Positions 50,098-61,365 are shown, counted from the first letter of the stretch. The stretch is 64,000 nt of DNA from Nocardia xishanensis NBRC 101358 (GCF_001613365.1 NZ_BDCF01000006.1:124001-188000); one strand, 5' to 3'. Notes: generated from the sequence alone by a model not told the origin. Translations and numbers: made by a program.

Positions 50098-50460
50098 TGT
50101 GAGCCGCCCAATTCCCTTCGCTGTACTAACAGTCGTTATCTCGGATACGTATCATTGATATTAGCGGCTCAGTAACTGAAAACCTACGCCTGATTCAGGA
50201 TTTCCTTGAAGCTTCTAGGTGGGCGGCTGGCGAAGTCACTGGGACGGTTGCGTTTGCGGGTCGCGCCAACGTCTCTAGTGGAGACGCTGTACGACCCGGT
50301 TCTGGCCCGTCGCGGGGGTCTTCCCGATCGGGGTGATGTTAGCGAGAAGATAGCTGACATCTCATCTAGTCGAGCGTACCGGCCATTGTGTGGCGTACGA
50401 CACGTTTTGCCCGCTCTGGGATGAACGTTCAACAATAAGGCGGAGAATTGGTTGAAGTTG
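50098..50460. promoter_or_regulatory. espR promoter region; no gene seen
   Basis: The 363-nt region between espR and fadA5 is relatively AT-rich near 50120-50180, with GATACGTATC (50138-50147) a 10-bp palindrome. It probably holds the espR promoter and EspR sites. A 72-residue frame on the plus strand at 50206 has no support. Confidence 0.4.
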
Positions 50461-53017
<2,557 letters not shown>

Positions 53018-53028
53018 CCGTACGAAAA

Positions 53029-53067
53029 GGGCCCTCGAACCGGAGTATCCAGCCGGTTCGAGGGCCC
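53029..53067. terminator. bidirectional terminator after cyp125
   Basis: GGGCCCTCGAACCGG at 53029-53043 pairs perfectly with 53053-53067 around a 9-nt loop, with AAAA before and TTT after. It can end both the plus-strand cyp125 and the minus-strand ksi transcripts. Confidence 0.9.
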
Positions 53068-53105
53068 TTTCGCTTGCTGCCCGAAGGGGAAGGGGGCAGC
53101 CGGTA

Positions 53106-53534
53106 TCAGTCGACGGACCGGGTGGTCGCGATAGCCCGGTCGACCTCCCAGAACGCGCGCAGAGCGGCGATCTTGCCCGCGTCGTCGACCTTGTAGGTGA
53201 ACACACCCTCGGCATCGATCCGATGTCCGCCGATACGCGTGCGGATGGTGCCGGTGAAGGCCACCTCCTTGCCGCAGGCGAAGGAATCGCCGAAGAGGAA
53301 CTCGATGGATTCGGTCTGCGCGATCGCCTTGTCCCAGAACGCCGCGATGGCGTCCCGGCCGCGGTGACCCTTGCCCTCGGGATCGAAACCCGAAGGGCCG
53401 ATGGGATCTTCGACGATCCCGTCGGCGGCGAACAAATCCAGCCACGCGTCTTTGTCCCGTGCCCGCACGGCGGCTTGCGAGGCGAGCCCGGCGAGGCGGG
53501 CGGGGTGCTCGGTCGAGGTAGCGGCGGTGGTCAT
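53106..53534 (-). CDS. ketosteroid isomerase-like (SnoaL/NTF2 fold) protein
   Basis: A 142-residue NTF2-fold protein: WLDLFAADGIVEDPIGPSG near residue 30, then HRGRDAIAAFWDKAIAQ and DAEGVFTYKVDDAGKI. The FAADGIVEDP pattern is typical of ketosteroid delta5-isomerases, which use an Asp to move the double bond. It is the last gene of the unit with ltp3 and ltp4, 96 nt downstream of ltp3. An isomerase role on sterol intermediates is likely; other ligands are possible. Confidence 0.78.
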   Translation of the reverse strand: MTTAATSTEHPARLAGLASQAAVRARDKDAWLDLFAADGIVEDPIGPSGFDPEGKGHRGRDAIAAFWDKAIAQTESIEFLFGDSFACGKEVAFTGTIRTRIGGHRIDAEGVFTYKVDDAGKIAALRAFWEVDRAIATTRSVD

Positions 53535-53563
53535 AGGAGCTCCGTATCTGATGGCGGGTACTC

Positions 53564-53596
53564 GTCGATCGGGGAAGCGAAGCGCCCCCGATCGAC
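53564..53596 (-). other. hairpin between ltp3 and the isomerase gene
   Basis: GTCGATCGGGG at 53564-53574 pairs with 53586-53596 around 11 nt. There is no T run. It may cause partial termination or stabilise the upstream message. Confidence 0.5.
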
Positions 53597-53630
53597 CTCC
53601 AACGTCGGTAGGCGTGGCAAAAGCCGAGCG

Positions 53631-54800
53631 TCAGCGAGGCTTTTCCACACCTACAACCCACATGGAGAAGTACTGGGACCCACCGCCGTAGGCGTGGCCC
53701 ATGGCCTTGCGCGCGCCGTCGACCTGGTAGTCGCCCGCCCGTCCCATCACCTGCTTGGCCGCCTCCGCGAACCGAATGAGGCCGGACGCCCCGATCGGGT
53801 TGGAGGACAAAACGCCGCCCGACGGGTTGACCGGGATGCGTCCGCCGATCTCGGTCTCGCCCTTCTCGGTGAGCTTCCAGCCGTCGCCGGGCGCCGCGAA
53901 ACCGAGGTTCTCCAGCCACATCGGCTCGAACCAGGAGAACGGCACGTAGATCTCGGCGGCATCGATCTCCTCGAGCGGATCGGTGATGCCCGCCGCCTTC
54001 CAGAGCGCGGCCGCCGCGTCCCGGCCTGCCTGCGGGTTGACCTGATCGCGCCCGGCGAAGGTGGTCGGCTCGGTGCGCATCGCGGTGCCGTGCACCCACG
54101 CCACCTTCTTGCCCTCGGCCTCCACCGCCGCGGCCGCCTCGGCGTCGCCGATGACGATCGCGCATGCGCCGTCCGAGGAGGGGCAGGTCTCGTCGAAGCG
54201 GATCGGATCCCACAGCATCTGCGAGGCGAGCACCGATTCCAGCGTGATGTCGGGCTGCCTGAGGTGGGCGAGCGGGTTCTTGGCGCCGTTGCGCCGATCC
54301 TTCACCGCGACCATCGCCCCGATGTGCGTCGGCGCGTTCGACCTGCGGATGTAGGAACGCACGTGCGGGGCGAAGTAGCCGCCCGCGCCCGCGCCGACCG
54401 GCATGGTGAACGGCACCGGAATCGACAACGCCCACATGGCATTCGACTCCGACTGCTTCTCCCAGGCCACCGCGAGCACCCGCTTGTGCACGCCCGCCTG
54501 CACCAGGTTGGCCGCCACCACGCCGGTGGAACCGCCGACCGAACCGGCGGTGTGCACGCGCAGCAGCGGCTTTCCTGTCGCGCCGAGGGCGTCGGCCATA
54601 TGCAGTTCGGGCATCATGACGCCCTCGAACAGGTCCGGCGCCTTACCGACCACCACCGCGTCGATATCGGCGATGGTGAGCCCGGCGTCGGCGAGCGCGC
54701 GATCGATTGCTTCGCGGCACATGCCCGACATCGAGACGTCGGTTCGTTTCGTCACGTGATGGGTTTGTCCGGTGCCGAGCACCGCGGCCGGGATACTCAT
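53631..54800 (-). CDS. ltp3: thiolase-like aldol lyase Ltp3
   Basis: A 389-residue thiolase-fold protein very like Rv3523. AVVVGKAPDLFEGVMMPELH near residue 49, RVHTAGSVGGSTGVVAANL near residue 81 and WEKQSESNAMWALSIPVPF near residue 110 are near-identical to the mycobacterial protein. The C-terminal GHAYGGGSQYFSMWVVG is the family end. Ltp3 and Ltp4 are associated with breakdown of C24-branched sterol side chains in Rhodococcus. ATG 54800 overlaps the ltp4 stop by 4 nt. Confidence 0.93.
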   Translation of the reverse strand: MSIPAAVLGTGQTHHVTKRTDVSMSGMCREAIDRALADAGLTIADIDAVVVGKAPDLFEGVMMPELHMADALGATGKPLLRVHTAGSVGGSTGVVAANLVQAGVHKRVLAVAWEKQSESNAMWALSIPVPFTMPVGAGAGGYFAPHVRSYIRRSNAPTHIGAMVAVKDRRNGAKNPLAHLRQPDITLESVLASQMLWDPIRFDETCPSSDGACAIVIGDAEAAAAVEAEGKKVAWVHGTAMRTEPTTFAGRDQVNPQAGRDAAAALWKAAGITDPLEEIDAAEIYVPFSWFEPMWLENLGFAAPGDGWKLTEKGETEIGGRIPVNPSGGVLSSNPIGASGLIRFAEAAKQVMGRAGDYQVDGARKAMGHAYGGGSQYFSMWVVGVEKPR

Positions 54801-55831
54801 GCCAGCGCCTCCAAAACGGTCACAAGATTCTGTTGCAGCGCGGGGCCGCTGGTGGCGTGGGCGAGCGCGCGGTTCGCGGTGCCCGCCATGATGGCTTCGG
54901 CCGCGAAACCGATGCGTTCCAAACCCGCCGCGAACATCGGGTTGGCGGCCAGTGCGCCACCTGAGAGGTTGACTTTCGTCTCCGGCTTCAGCCCGATGGC
55001 CTCGGTGAGGATCAGCTGCTGGTGACTGAACGGCGCGTGCAGTTCGGCGAGATCGAAGCCGCTCAGATCGCCGCCGGTAAGCGCCTGCGCCGCAGCCGAA
55101 GTCGACGGGGAGACGGTGAGGTCGCGAGCGCCGAGCACGGGGGTGTCGATGCGGTGAGCCATGCCGGTGATCCAAGCGGGGCGCTCGCACAGTTCGCGGG
55201 CGCGATCGCCGACCGCGAGCACGATGGCGGCCGCGCCATCGGTGATCGGCGCGCAGTCGTGCGCACGCAGCGGATCCGCCACATACGGTGTGGCGAGCAG
55301 GCTTTCGACGTCACCCGAGTCGCCCGCGGCGACCGCGGCCATGTCACGCTCGGTCCAGCGGCCCGCATCGAGACCGGCCCGAGCCTGAAGGCCCGCGATG
55401 GACAGCGCGTCCGGCCACAGCGGAGCCACCAGGTACGGATCGAGCTGCAGGGTGAGCACCTGGCGCAGCGTGCCCGCCGACGACTTGCCGAAGCCGTAGA
55501 CCAGCGCGGTGCGGGCCTGCCCGGACTTCAGCTTCACGAACGCCTCGTACAGCGCCCATGCGGCGTCCATCTCGACGTGCGACTCGTTGATGGGCGGCAC
55601 CGCGCCGATGGCGTCGACCGCGGAGATGAACGAGAAGGCGCGTCCGGCAAGGTAATCGGAGGAGCCGGAGCACCAGAAGTCGATATCGGATTTGGTGATG
55701 CCCAGATCGGAGTAGAGCTGCTGGAAGCAGGGCACCAGCATCTCGACACCGTTGGTGGTGCCGAAAGTCTCCGGCACGTGCGGTGCGTGGGCGAAGCCCA
55801 CGACCGCGATGTCGGTGGCGTTGTCAGTCAA
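54797..55831 (-). CDS. ltp4: thiolase-like aldol lyase Ltp4
   Basis: A 344-residue thiolase-like protein in the Rv3522 position. DFWCSGSSDYLAGRAFSFIS near residue 50 carries the cysteine region, then ALVYGFGKSSAGTLRQVLT near residue 107, and HAPFSHQQLILTEAIGLKP later. It likely pairs with Ltp3. The first codon is TTG (55831), giving TDNATDIAVVGFAH as the natural N-terminus, 12 nt after the DUF35 gene. Confidence 0.92.
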   Translation of the reverse strand: MTDNATDIAVVGFAHAPHVPETFGTTNGVEMLVPCFQQLYSDLGITKSDIDFWCSGSSDYLAGRAFSFISAVDAIGAVPPINESHVEMDAAWALYEAFVKLKSGQARTALVYGFGKSSAGTLRQVLTLQLDPYLVAPLWPDALSIAGLQARAGLDAGRWTERDMAAVAAGDSGDVESLLATPYVADPLRAHDCAPITDGAAAIVLAVGDRARELCERPAWITGMAHRIDTPVLGARDLTVSPSTSAAAQALTGGDLSGFDLAELHAPFSHQQLILTEAIGLKPETKVNLSGGALAANPMFAAGLERIGFAAEAIMAGTANRALAHATSGPALQQNLVTVLEALA

Positions 55832-55843
55832 CGTAAGCGCCTC

Positions 55844-56809
55844 TCACAGGTGGTGCTTGTAGGTCTCGTAGTCGGCGTCCGGCTCGCCGCTCGGCTCGAA
55901 GTGGTCGACGTTCTCCAGGCCGTGACCCCACTCCTCGCGCGGCTTCCACACCGCCTTCACGCGCATACCCATCCGCACTTCGCTTGCCTCGCAACCGAGC
56001 ACGAGGTGCAGGACCGGGATGTCCGCGCCGTCCAGCAGCACATAGGCCGCGACGTACGGCGGTTTGATGCGCTGCCCGAGGAACGGGACGTTCACAATGC
56101 AGAAGGTGGTGATCGTGCCGTGATCGGAAAGCTCGATGTAGTCGTCGGTCGGCCTGCCGTCGGTCGGATTGGCCCCTCGCGGTGGGAAATACACCTTGCC
56201 CGCGGCGTCGGTGCGCGCGCCGATCAGTTTGCCCTCGGCGAGTCCGCGCAGGTAGACGGTCTCCTGCGGGGACGCGGTGTGTTTGTAGGACAGATCGACC
56301 GGCGTGACGATCATCGTGACCGGCTCGCCGTTTTCGGCCGCGGGCTCGGCGGTGGACTGCTCGCCCGGCTCGAAGCAGACGATGTCCTTGATGCTGCCCT
56401 CGGTCTGTTCGGCCCAGCGCGCCCGCACCCGCAGTCCCGTCCGCATCTGATCCGGCGCGGCGACGTCGACGGCGTGCAGCATGCTGGTGTCCGAGCCGTC
56501 CAGCTGGATCAGCGCCCAGGCGAAGGGGCGGTCGAAGGGTTGGCCGGGCAGCGGCTCGTGCACCCAAGTCCAGGAGGCGACGACGCCGGTGTCCGCGACG
56601 TCGACGAACTCGGTCAGCGGCAGGCTGGTCACCGGATCGTATTCGGGCGGCGGCACCAGAACCCGGCCGTCCGACCCGCGCACGCCGACCACCTTGCGGC
56701 TCCGCAGACCGGTCAGGAATCTGCCGATGGTCGGTCCCACCGACCGTGTGTAGTCGAATCGCGCCCGCAGCGGGGCGCTCAGCACATCGGGTGCCGTGCT
56801 GGTGTCCAA
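55844..56809 (-). CDS. two-domain DUF35 OB-fold protein (Rv3521-like)
   Basis: A 321-residue protein with two rubredoxin-like/OB-fold DUF35 modules, residues 1-160 and 165-321: GVRGSDGRVLVPPPEYDPVT near residue 40, later ARTDAAGKVYFPPRGANPTD. DUF35 proteins serve as partners of Ltp-type aldolases (as ChsH2's domain does for Ltp2). TTG 56809 is chosen with GAGAGGG upstream; a start further in is possible. It heads the ltp4-ltp3-ksi operon. No zinc-binding cysteines are obvious. Confidence 0.85.
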   Translation of the reverse strand: MDTSTAPDVLSAPLRARFDYTRSVGPTIGRFLTGLRSRKVVGVRGSDGRVLVPPPEYDPVTSLPLTEFVDVADTGVVASWTWVHEPLPGQPFDRPFAWALIQLDGSDTSMLHAVDVAAPDQMRTGLRVRARWAEQTEGSIKDIVCFEPGEQSTAEPAAENGEPVTMIVTPVDLSYKHTASPQETVYLRGLAEGKLIGARTDAAGKVYFPPRGANPTDGRPTDDYIELSDHGTITTFCIVNVPFLGQRIKPPYVAAYVLLDGADIPVLHLVLGCEASEVRMGMRVKAVWKPREEWGHGLENVDHFEPSGEPDADYETYKHHL

Positions 56810-56975
56810 TTCCGACCCTCTCTCAGCTCTTCTCACCCGCCGCTGTTCCGGCGGCCGTCCTCGCGCCGCATGACCGGTCGGGTTCGTCCCGCCCAGCTCG
56901 CGGCGGCGCTCATCTCGTCGGGCCCCCACCCGGGAACACGCCGGACGCGGTATTCCCCTTAGTCACGCTATCGAG

Positions 56976-56989
56976 TAGAACAGGTTCTT
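56976..56989. promoter_or_regulatory. KstR-type operator between the ltp operon and the F420 gene
   Basis: TAGAACAGGTTCTT is identical to the site before hsaA (21032-21045) and fits the KstR form except for the last base. It stands in the 218-nt divergent region. Confidence 0.75.
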
Positions 56990-57027
56990 ATTCTGGTGGC
57001 AAGAAGCAGCTCGGGAAAGGGACGACC

Positions 57028-58065
57028 ATGAAGTTCGGATTGCAACTCGGGTATTGGATGGCGCAGCCGCCGCAGAACGCGGGAGAGTTGGTCGTCGCGG
57101 CCGAGAAAGCGGGCTTCGACGCCGTCTTCGCCGCCGAATCGTGGGGCTCGGACGCCTTCGGTCCGCTCACCTGGTGGGGTTCGTCGACCGAGCGGGTCCG
57201 GCTGGGGACATCGGTGGTGCAGATGTCGGCGCGCACGCCGGCCGCGACCGCGATGCACGCGCTGACCCTCGATCACCTCAGCGGCGGTCGCGCGATCCTC
57301 GGGCTCGGGGTGTCCGGCCCGCAGGTGGTGGAGGGCTGGTACGGGCAGCCGTTCGCCAAACCCTTGCAGCGCACCCGCGAGTACGTCGGCATCATCCGCC
57401 GCATCCTCGCGCGCGAGGCGCCGGTGACCAGCGACGGGCCGCACTACCCGCTGCCGTACACGGGGCCGGGCTCGATCGGGCTCGGTAAGCCGCTGAAGTC
57501 GATCGTGCACCCGCTACGTGCGGATTTGCCGATCTGGCTCGGCGCGGAAGGGCCGAAGAACGTGGCGCTCACCGCCGAGATCGCGGACGGCTGGCTGGCG
57601 ATCTACTACGCGCCTCGGCTGGCGAACATGTACAACGATTGGCTCGACGAAGGGTTCGCCAGGGCGGGCGCGCGCCGATCGCGCGACGACTTCGAGATCG
57701 CGGCCAGCTGCCAGGTGATCATCACCGACGACCCTGCCACCGAGCTGGAGCGGATGCGCTGGATCATGGCGCTCTACATCGGCGGCATGGGCGCGCCGGA
57801 GCTGAACTTCCATGCCCAGGTCTACCGGCGGATGGGTTACGAGCGCGAGGTGGACGAGATCGGCAGACTGTTCCAGGCGGGCAAGAAGGCAGAGGCGGCT
57901 GCGGTTGTCCCGGACGAGCTGATCCTGGACACCGCCATCATCGGCGACGAGGAACACGTGCGTGAGCAATTGAAGGTCTGGGAGGCCGCGGGCGTCAGCA
58001 TGATGCTCGTGTCGGTTCCCGACATCGAGCAATTGCACCGGCTCGCACCCCTTGTCGATCGGTAG
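57028..58065 (+). CDS. F420-dependent LLM-class oxidoreductase (Rv3520c-like)
   Basis: A 345-residue luciferase-like TIM barrel very like Rv3520c: KFGLQLGYWMAQPPQNAGEL at the start, ESWGSDAFGPLTWWGSSTER near residue 38, GLGVSGPQVVEGWYGQPF near residue 93 and LGAEGPKNVALTAEIADGW near residue 172. The GLGVSGPQ(V)VEGWYG pattern marks the F420-binding subgroup. It lies beside the ltp operon as Rv3520c does. Its reaction in sterol breakdown is not known. ATG 57028 has GGGAAAGG upstream. Confidence 0.88.
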   Translation: MKFGLQLGYWMAQPPQNAGELVVAAEKAGFDAVFAAESWGSDAFGPLTWWGSSTERVRLGTSVVQMSARTPAATAMHALTLDHLSGGRAILGLGVSGPQVVEGWYGQPFAKPLQRTREYVGIIRRILAREAPVTSDGPHYPLPYTGPGSIGLGKPLKSIVHPLRADLPIWLGAEGPKNVALTAEIADGWLAIYYAPRLANMYNDWLDEGFARAGARRSRDDFEIAASCQVIITDDPATELERMRWIMALYIGGMGAPELNFHAQVYRRMGYEREVDEIGRLFQAGKKAEAAAVVPDELILDTAIIGDEEHVREQLKVWEAAGVSMMLVSVPDIEQLHRLAPLVDR

Positions 58066-58076
58066 AACGCGTTCTA
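58063..58076. promoter_or_regulatory. perfect KstR palindrome before the ligase gene
   Basis: TAGAACGCGTTCTA is a perfect 14-bp palindrome fitting the KstR form. Its first three bases are the TAG stop codon of the F420 gene. It ends 11 nt before the ligase GTG. Confidence 0.88.
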
Positions 58077-58087
58077 AATTCAATGGG

Positions 58088-59653
58088 GTGACTGCCTCAC
58101 CCGCCCCGTCGGTCCTGCCAATTCTCGGCCTGTGGAACATCGCGAACGCCGAACCGGATCGGATCGCCATGGTCGATCCCGCGGGCCGGGAGGTGACCTA
58201 TCGAGAACTGGCCACGCTCGCCGACCGCTACGCCACCGGGCTGCGCGCCCTCGGCCTCCGGACGGGCGACGTGCTGGTGAGCATGGTGCACAACTGCCTC
58301 GAGGCGGTCGCCGCCTACTTCGCGGCCTACCAGTCGGGGCTCTACATCGTGGCGGTGAACTGGCATCTCACCGGCCCCGAGGTGGCCTACATTCTGCGGG
58401 ACAGCGAGGCGAAGGCGTTCTTCGCGAGCGACCGGTTCGCCGCCGTGGCGAAGGCCGCCGCCGACGAAGCGGGTCTGCCTGTCACGGCCTGCTTTTCGGT
58501 CGGGGAGATCGAGGGCTTCAAGTCGGTGGCCTGGCTCGGGGCGGCCGACACCGGTCGTCCGGCCGAGCGGAGCACGGGCGCGCCGATGCTCTACACCTCG
58601 GGTACCACGGGGCGCCCCAAGGGAGTTCGGCGTCCGCTGACCGGCGCCGACCCCGACGTGGTGCCGCCGCACACCACCGCGTTCTTCGGCTTGTTCGAGC
58701 TGGCGCCCTACGACGATCATGTGCACATCTGCGGGTCGCCGCTGTATCACACCGCGGTCCTGAACTTCGCGACCATCTCGATCCAGTTGGGGCACAAGCT
58801 CGTTCTCATGGACAAGTGGGAAGCCGAGGAGATGCTGCGCCTGATCGACAAGCACCGGGTCACCCACAGTCACATGGTGCCCACCCAGTTCCACCGGCTG
58901 CTCGCGCTGCCGGAGGCGGTGCGCGCGAAGTACGACGTGTCCTCGCTGCGCAGCATGGTGCACGGTGCGGCGCCGTGCCCGCAGGAGACCAAGCGCCAGA
59001 TGCTGGAGTGGTGGGGTCCGACGGTCACCGAGTACTACGCGGCGACCGAGGGCGGCGGCACGGTGATCAACGGTGCGGACTGGCTGCGCAAGCCCGGCTC
59101 GGTCGGCAAATCCTGGCCGTGGTCGGTGATCAAGGTGCTCAGCGAGGAGGACGGCAGCGAGGTCCCCGCGGGCGAGACCGGCCTGGTGTACATGAAGATG
59201 GGCGCGTCCAGCTTCGAATACCACCACGACAAGGCCAAAACCGAGGACGCCAGGGTCGGCGACCTGTTCACCGTCGGTGACATCGGCTATCTCGACGAGG
59301 ACGGCTACCTCTATCTGTGCGACCGCCGCTCGGACCTCATCCTCTCCGGCGGGGTGAACATCTACCCCGCCGAGATCGAGGGCGTCCTCGTCACTCACCC
59401 GAAGGTCGCCGACGTAGCGGTCTTCGGTATCCCGCACCCGGATTGGGGGCAGGAGGTGAAGGCGGTGGTCCAGACCACGGCAGGCGTCGAGCCGAGCGAA
59501 GCGCTCACCGCCGACATACTCGCTTTCGCCGCAACGCAATTGGCGAAGTACAAGATGCCGCGCTCGATCGACTACCTGCCCGAACTGCCGCGTGACCCGA
59601 ACGGGAAGCTGTACAAGCGGAAGTTGCGCGACCGGTACGTGCCTGCGTCGTAG
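58088..59653 (+). CDS. KstR-site-linked acyl-CoA ligase, substrate unassigned
   Basis: A 521-residue adenylate-forming ligase. P-loop YTSGTTGRPKG near residue 178, EYYAATEGGG near residue 315, DIGYLDEDGYLYLCDRRSD near residue 398 and a C-terminal RDPNGKLYKRKLRDRY with the catalytic Lys. It differs clearly from FadD19 and FadD3 in this window. GTG 58088 is used because earlier starts overlap the upstream gene. Having its own perfect KstR palindrome implies activation of a sterol side-chain or steroid acid; which one is open. Confidence 0.88.
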   Translation: MTASPAPSVLPILGLWNIANAEPDRIAMVDPAGREVTYRELATLADRYATGLRALGLRTGDVLVSMVHNCLEAVAAYFAAYQSGLYIVAVNWHLTGPEVAYILRDSEAKAFFASDRFAAVAKAAADEAGLPVTACFSVGEIEGFKSVAWLGAADTGRPAERSTGAPMLYTSGTTGRPKGVRRPLTGADPDVVPPHTTAFFGLFELAPYDDHVHICGSPLYHTAVLNFATISIQLGHKLVLMDKWEAEEMLRLIDKHRVTHSHMVPTQFHRLLALPEAVRAKYDVSSLRSMVHGAAPCPQETKRQMLEWWGPTVTEYYAATEGGGTVINGADWLRKPGSVGKSWPWSVIKVLSEEDGSEVPAGETGLVYMKMGASSFEYHHDKAKTEDARVGDLFTVGDIGYLDEDGYLYLCDRRSDLILSGGVNIYPAEIEGVLVTHPKVADVAVFGIPHPDWGQEVKAVVQTTAGVEPSEALTADILAFAATQLAKYKMPRSIDYLPELPRDPNGKLYKRKLRDRYVPAS

Positions 59654-59708
59654 GGTTCTCGGCGCGCGTCGTCAGGTCGCCCGGGCCCGATCTCGCGCGC
59701 GCAACCCT

Positions 59709-60710
59709 TCACGCAACAGCTTCGCGCAACTCCATCGGCAACCCGAACATCGGGAACAACCGCTCGGTGTCCAGGAAGAAGTTGAGCCCCGCGATGGTGT
59801 CGCCATCGAGCTCCAGCACGGTGATCGACCACGGCGTGAACACACCCGGCTCCTCGGTCGGCTTGTAGTGGCCGAAGGCGGGCAACCCGTTCGCGCCTTC
59901 CAGCCGGACCATCCTGGACCCCGCGCAGGCGCTGCCGGTGCCGAGCATGAACGCGGCCACGTTCTCCGGGCCGGAGATCCACAGCTCGAAGGGCGGCATG
60001 GACAGTGCGACATCGGCTTTGAGCAGGGTGGTCAGCGTATCCATGTCGTATGCCTCGAAGGCGGCGACGAAGTCGTCGACCAGTTTGCGCTGGCTCTCGT
60101 CGGATTCGTCGTAGCCGTCGGTACTGGTTGGCTGCACCTTGGACATGGTGGCCCTCGCACGCTGCAACGCGCTGTTCACCGACGCGGGCGACATGGTCAG
60201 CGCCTCGGCCGTCTCGTTCGCCGAGAAGCGCAGCACCTCGCGCATGATCAGGATGGCGCGCTGGGTCGCGGGCAGATGCTGACATGCCGCGACGAAGGCG
60301 AGGCGCAGGGTGTCCTTGGTGGCCGCGTGTTCGGCCGGATCCGCGCCGAAGGCAAGGGCATTCGGGATCGGCTCGATCCAGACGTAGTCGGGCTGCGGCG
60401 CGGGCAGCGGCGAATCCGGCGTGCCGGGGCCGGACAGATCCATCGGCCTTGCCCTGCGCTGCGGACCGTCGAGCATGTCCAGGCAGACGTTGGTGGCGAT
60501 GCGGTAGAGCCAGGAACGCAGGCTGGCTCTGCCCTCGAAGGAGCCGTAGGACTTCCACGCCCTGGTGAAGGTCTCCTGCACCGCGTCCTCGGCCTCGAAG
60601 GAGGAGCCGAGCATGCGGTACGCGTAGGCGCACAGTTCCCGCCGGTGGCTCTCGAACGACGCGAGGACGTCGGGGGAGAGAGTGGTCGACGGGCTGGACG
60701 AGTCGCTCAT
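59709..60710 (-). CDS. ECF sigma factor with C-terminal SnoaL domain (SigG-like)
   Basis: A 333-residue sigma factor. Region 2 is AYRMLGSSFEAEDAVQETFT near residue 30 through WLYRIATNVCLDML; region 4 is LPATQRAILIMREVLRFSAN near residue 145 to SVNSALQRARA. From about residue 205 a SnoaL/NTF2 domain follows (LVDDFVAAFEAYDMDTLTTL), as in SigG-type ECF factors where it modulates activity. ATG 60710 is chosen. No anti-sigma gene is adjacent. The VOC gene at 60888 is divergent and may be its target. Confidence 0.87.
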   Translation of the reverse strand: MSDSSSPSTTLSPDVLASFESHRRELCAYAYRMLGSSFEAEDAVQETFTRAWKSYGSFEGRASLRSWLYRIATNVCLDMLDGPQRRARPMDLSGPGTPDSPLPAPQPDYVWIEPIPNALAFGADPAEHAATKDTLRLAFVAACQHLPATQRAILIMREVLRFSANETAEALTMSPASVNSALQRARATMSKVQPTSTDGYDESDESQRKLVDDFVAAFEAYDMDTLTTLLKADVALSMPPFELWISGPENVAAFMLGTGSACAGSRMVRLEGANGLPAFGHYKPTEEPGVFTPWSITVLELDGDTIAGLNFFLDTERLFPMFGLPMELREAVA

Positions 60711-60887
60711 GGGTGCCACCATGCCACAGCCCACTGACACAAAACAGGTCCGAAAACCAGGTCGCGGGCGGACCAAGATCGGTGAAATCCTCGTGACGAC
60801 GATCACAGGGTGCGGCTGCGATTAGTTCCCGCCGCCGGGTCCGTCTCTATGGGTGAACACGCCGATGCGCCCCGAGAGGACGAGAAC

Positions 60888-61307
60888 ATGAGCAGCAAGA
60901 TGATCTTCATCAACCTTCCGGTCACCGATCTGGACCGGTCGAAGGCCTTCTACGAGGCATTGGGGTGGAAGGTGAACCAGGACTTCACCGACGAGAACGC
61001 GTCCTGCATCGTCATCGACGACAACATCTGCCTGATGCTGCTGACCAGGGAATACTTCAAGACCTTCAGCACGCGCCCGATCGCCGACACCAGGTCGGCC
61101 ACGGCCGCCGGCTACGCCCTCTCGCTGTCCAGTGCGCAGGAGGTCGATCAGCTGACCGAGGCCGCGGTGGCCGCGGGCGCGACCGAGGAGGTCAACGAGG
61201 AAAAGCGCGCCCAGGAGGCTCAGGTCGGTATGCACGGCCGCACCTTCATCGACCCCGACGGCCACCAGTGGGAGCCGTTCTGGATGGACTACCCCGGCGC
61301 CAACTGA
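60888..61307 (+). CDS. VOC-family (glyoxalase-like) protein
   Basis: A 139-residue VOC protein: INLPVTDLDRSKAFYEALGW near residue 7, later HGRTFIDPDGHQWEPFW, where His and Glu are metal ligands. The N-terminal metal ligand usually seen in glyoxalases is not evident, so it may not be an enzyme. ATG 60888 has GAGGACGAG upstream; the longer frame from 60810 has no better site. It is divergent from the SigG-like gene, a pairing known for such sigma factors. Confidence 0.85.
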   Translation: MSSKMIFINLPVTDLDRSKAFYEALGWKVNQDFTDENASCIVIDDNICLMLLTREYFKTFSTRPIADTRSATAAGYALSLSSAQEVDQLTEAAVAAGATEEVNEEKRAQEAQVGMHGRTFIDPDGHQWEPFWMDYPGAN

Positions 61308-61322
61308 GGCCCGAGCGCGACG

Positions 61323-61353
61323 CGGCCCCCGTGCGCGAACGCGCAGGGGGCCG
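61323..61353. terminator. hairpin between the VOC gene and echA19
   Basis: CGGCCCCC at 61323-61330 and GGGGGCCG at 61346-61353 form the outer stem, continued inside by TGCGCG/CGCGCA after one bulged G. It separates convergent genes. There is no long T run. Confidence 0.7.
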
Positions 61354-61365
61354 AGCGGTATTCGG

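Noticed and set aside
50206..50424. A 72-residue plus-strand frame between espR and fadA5.
   Set aside because: No family resemblance or clear ribosome site; lies where promoters are expected.
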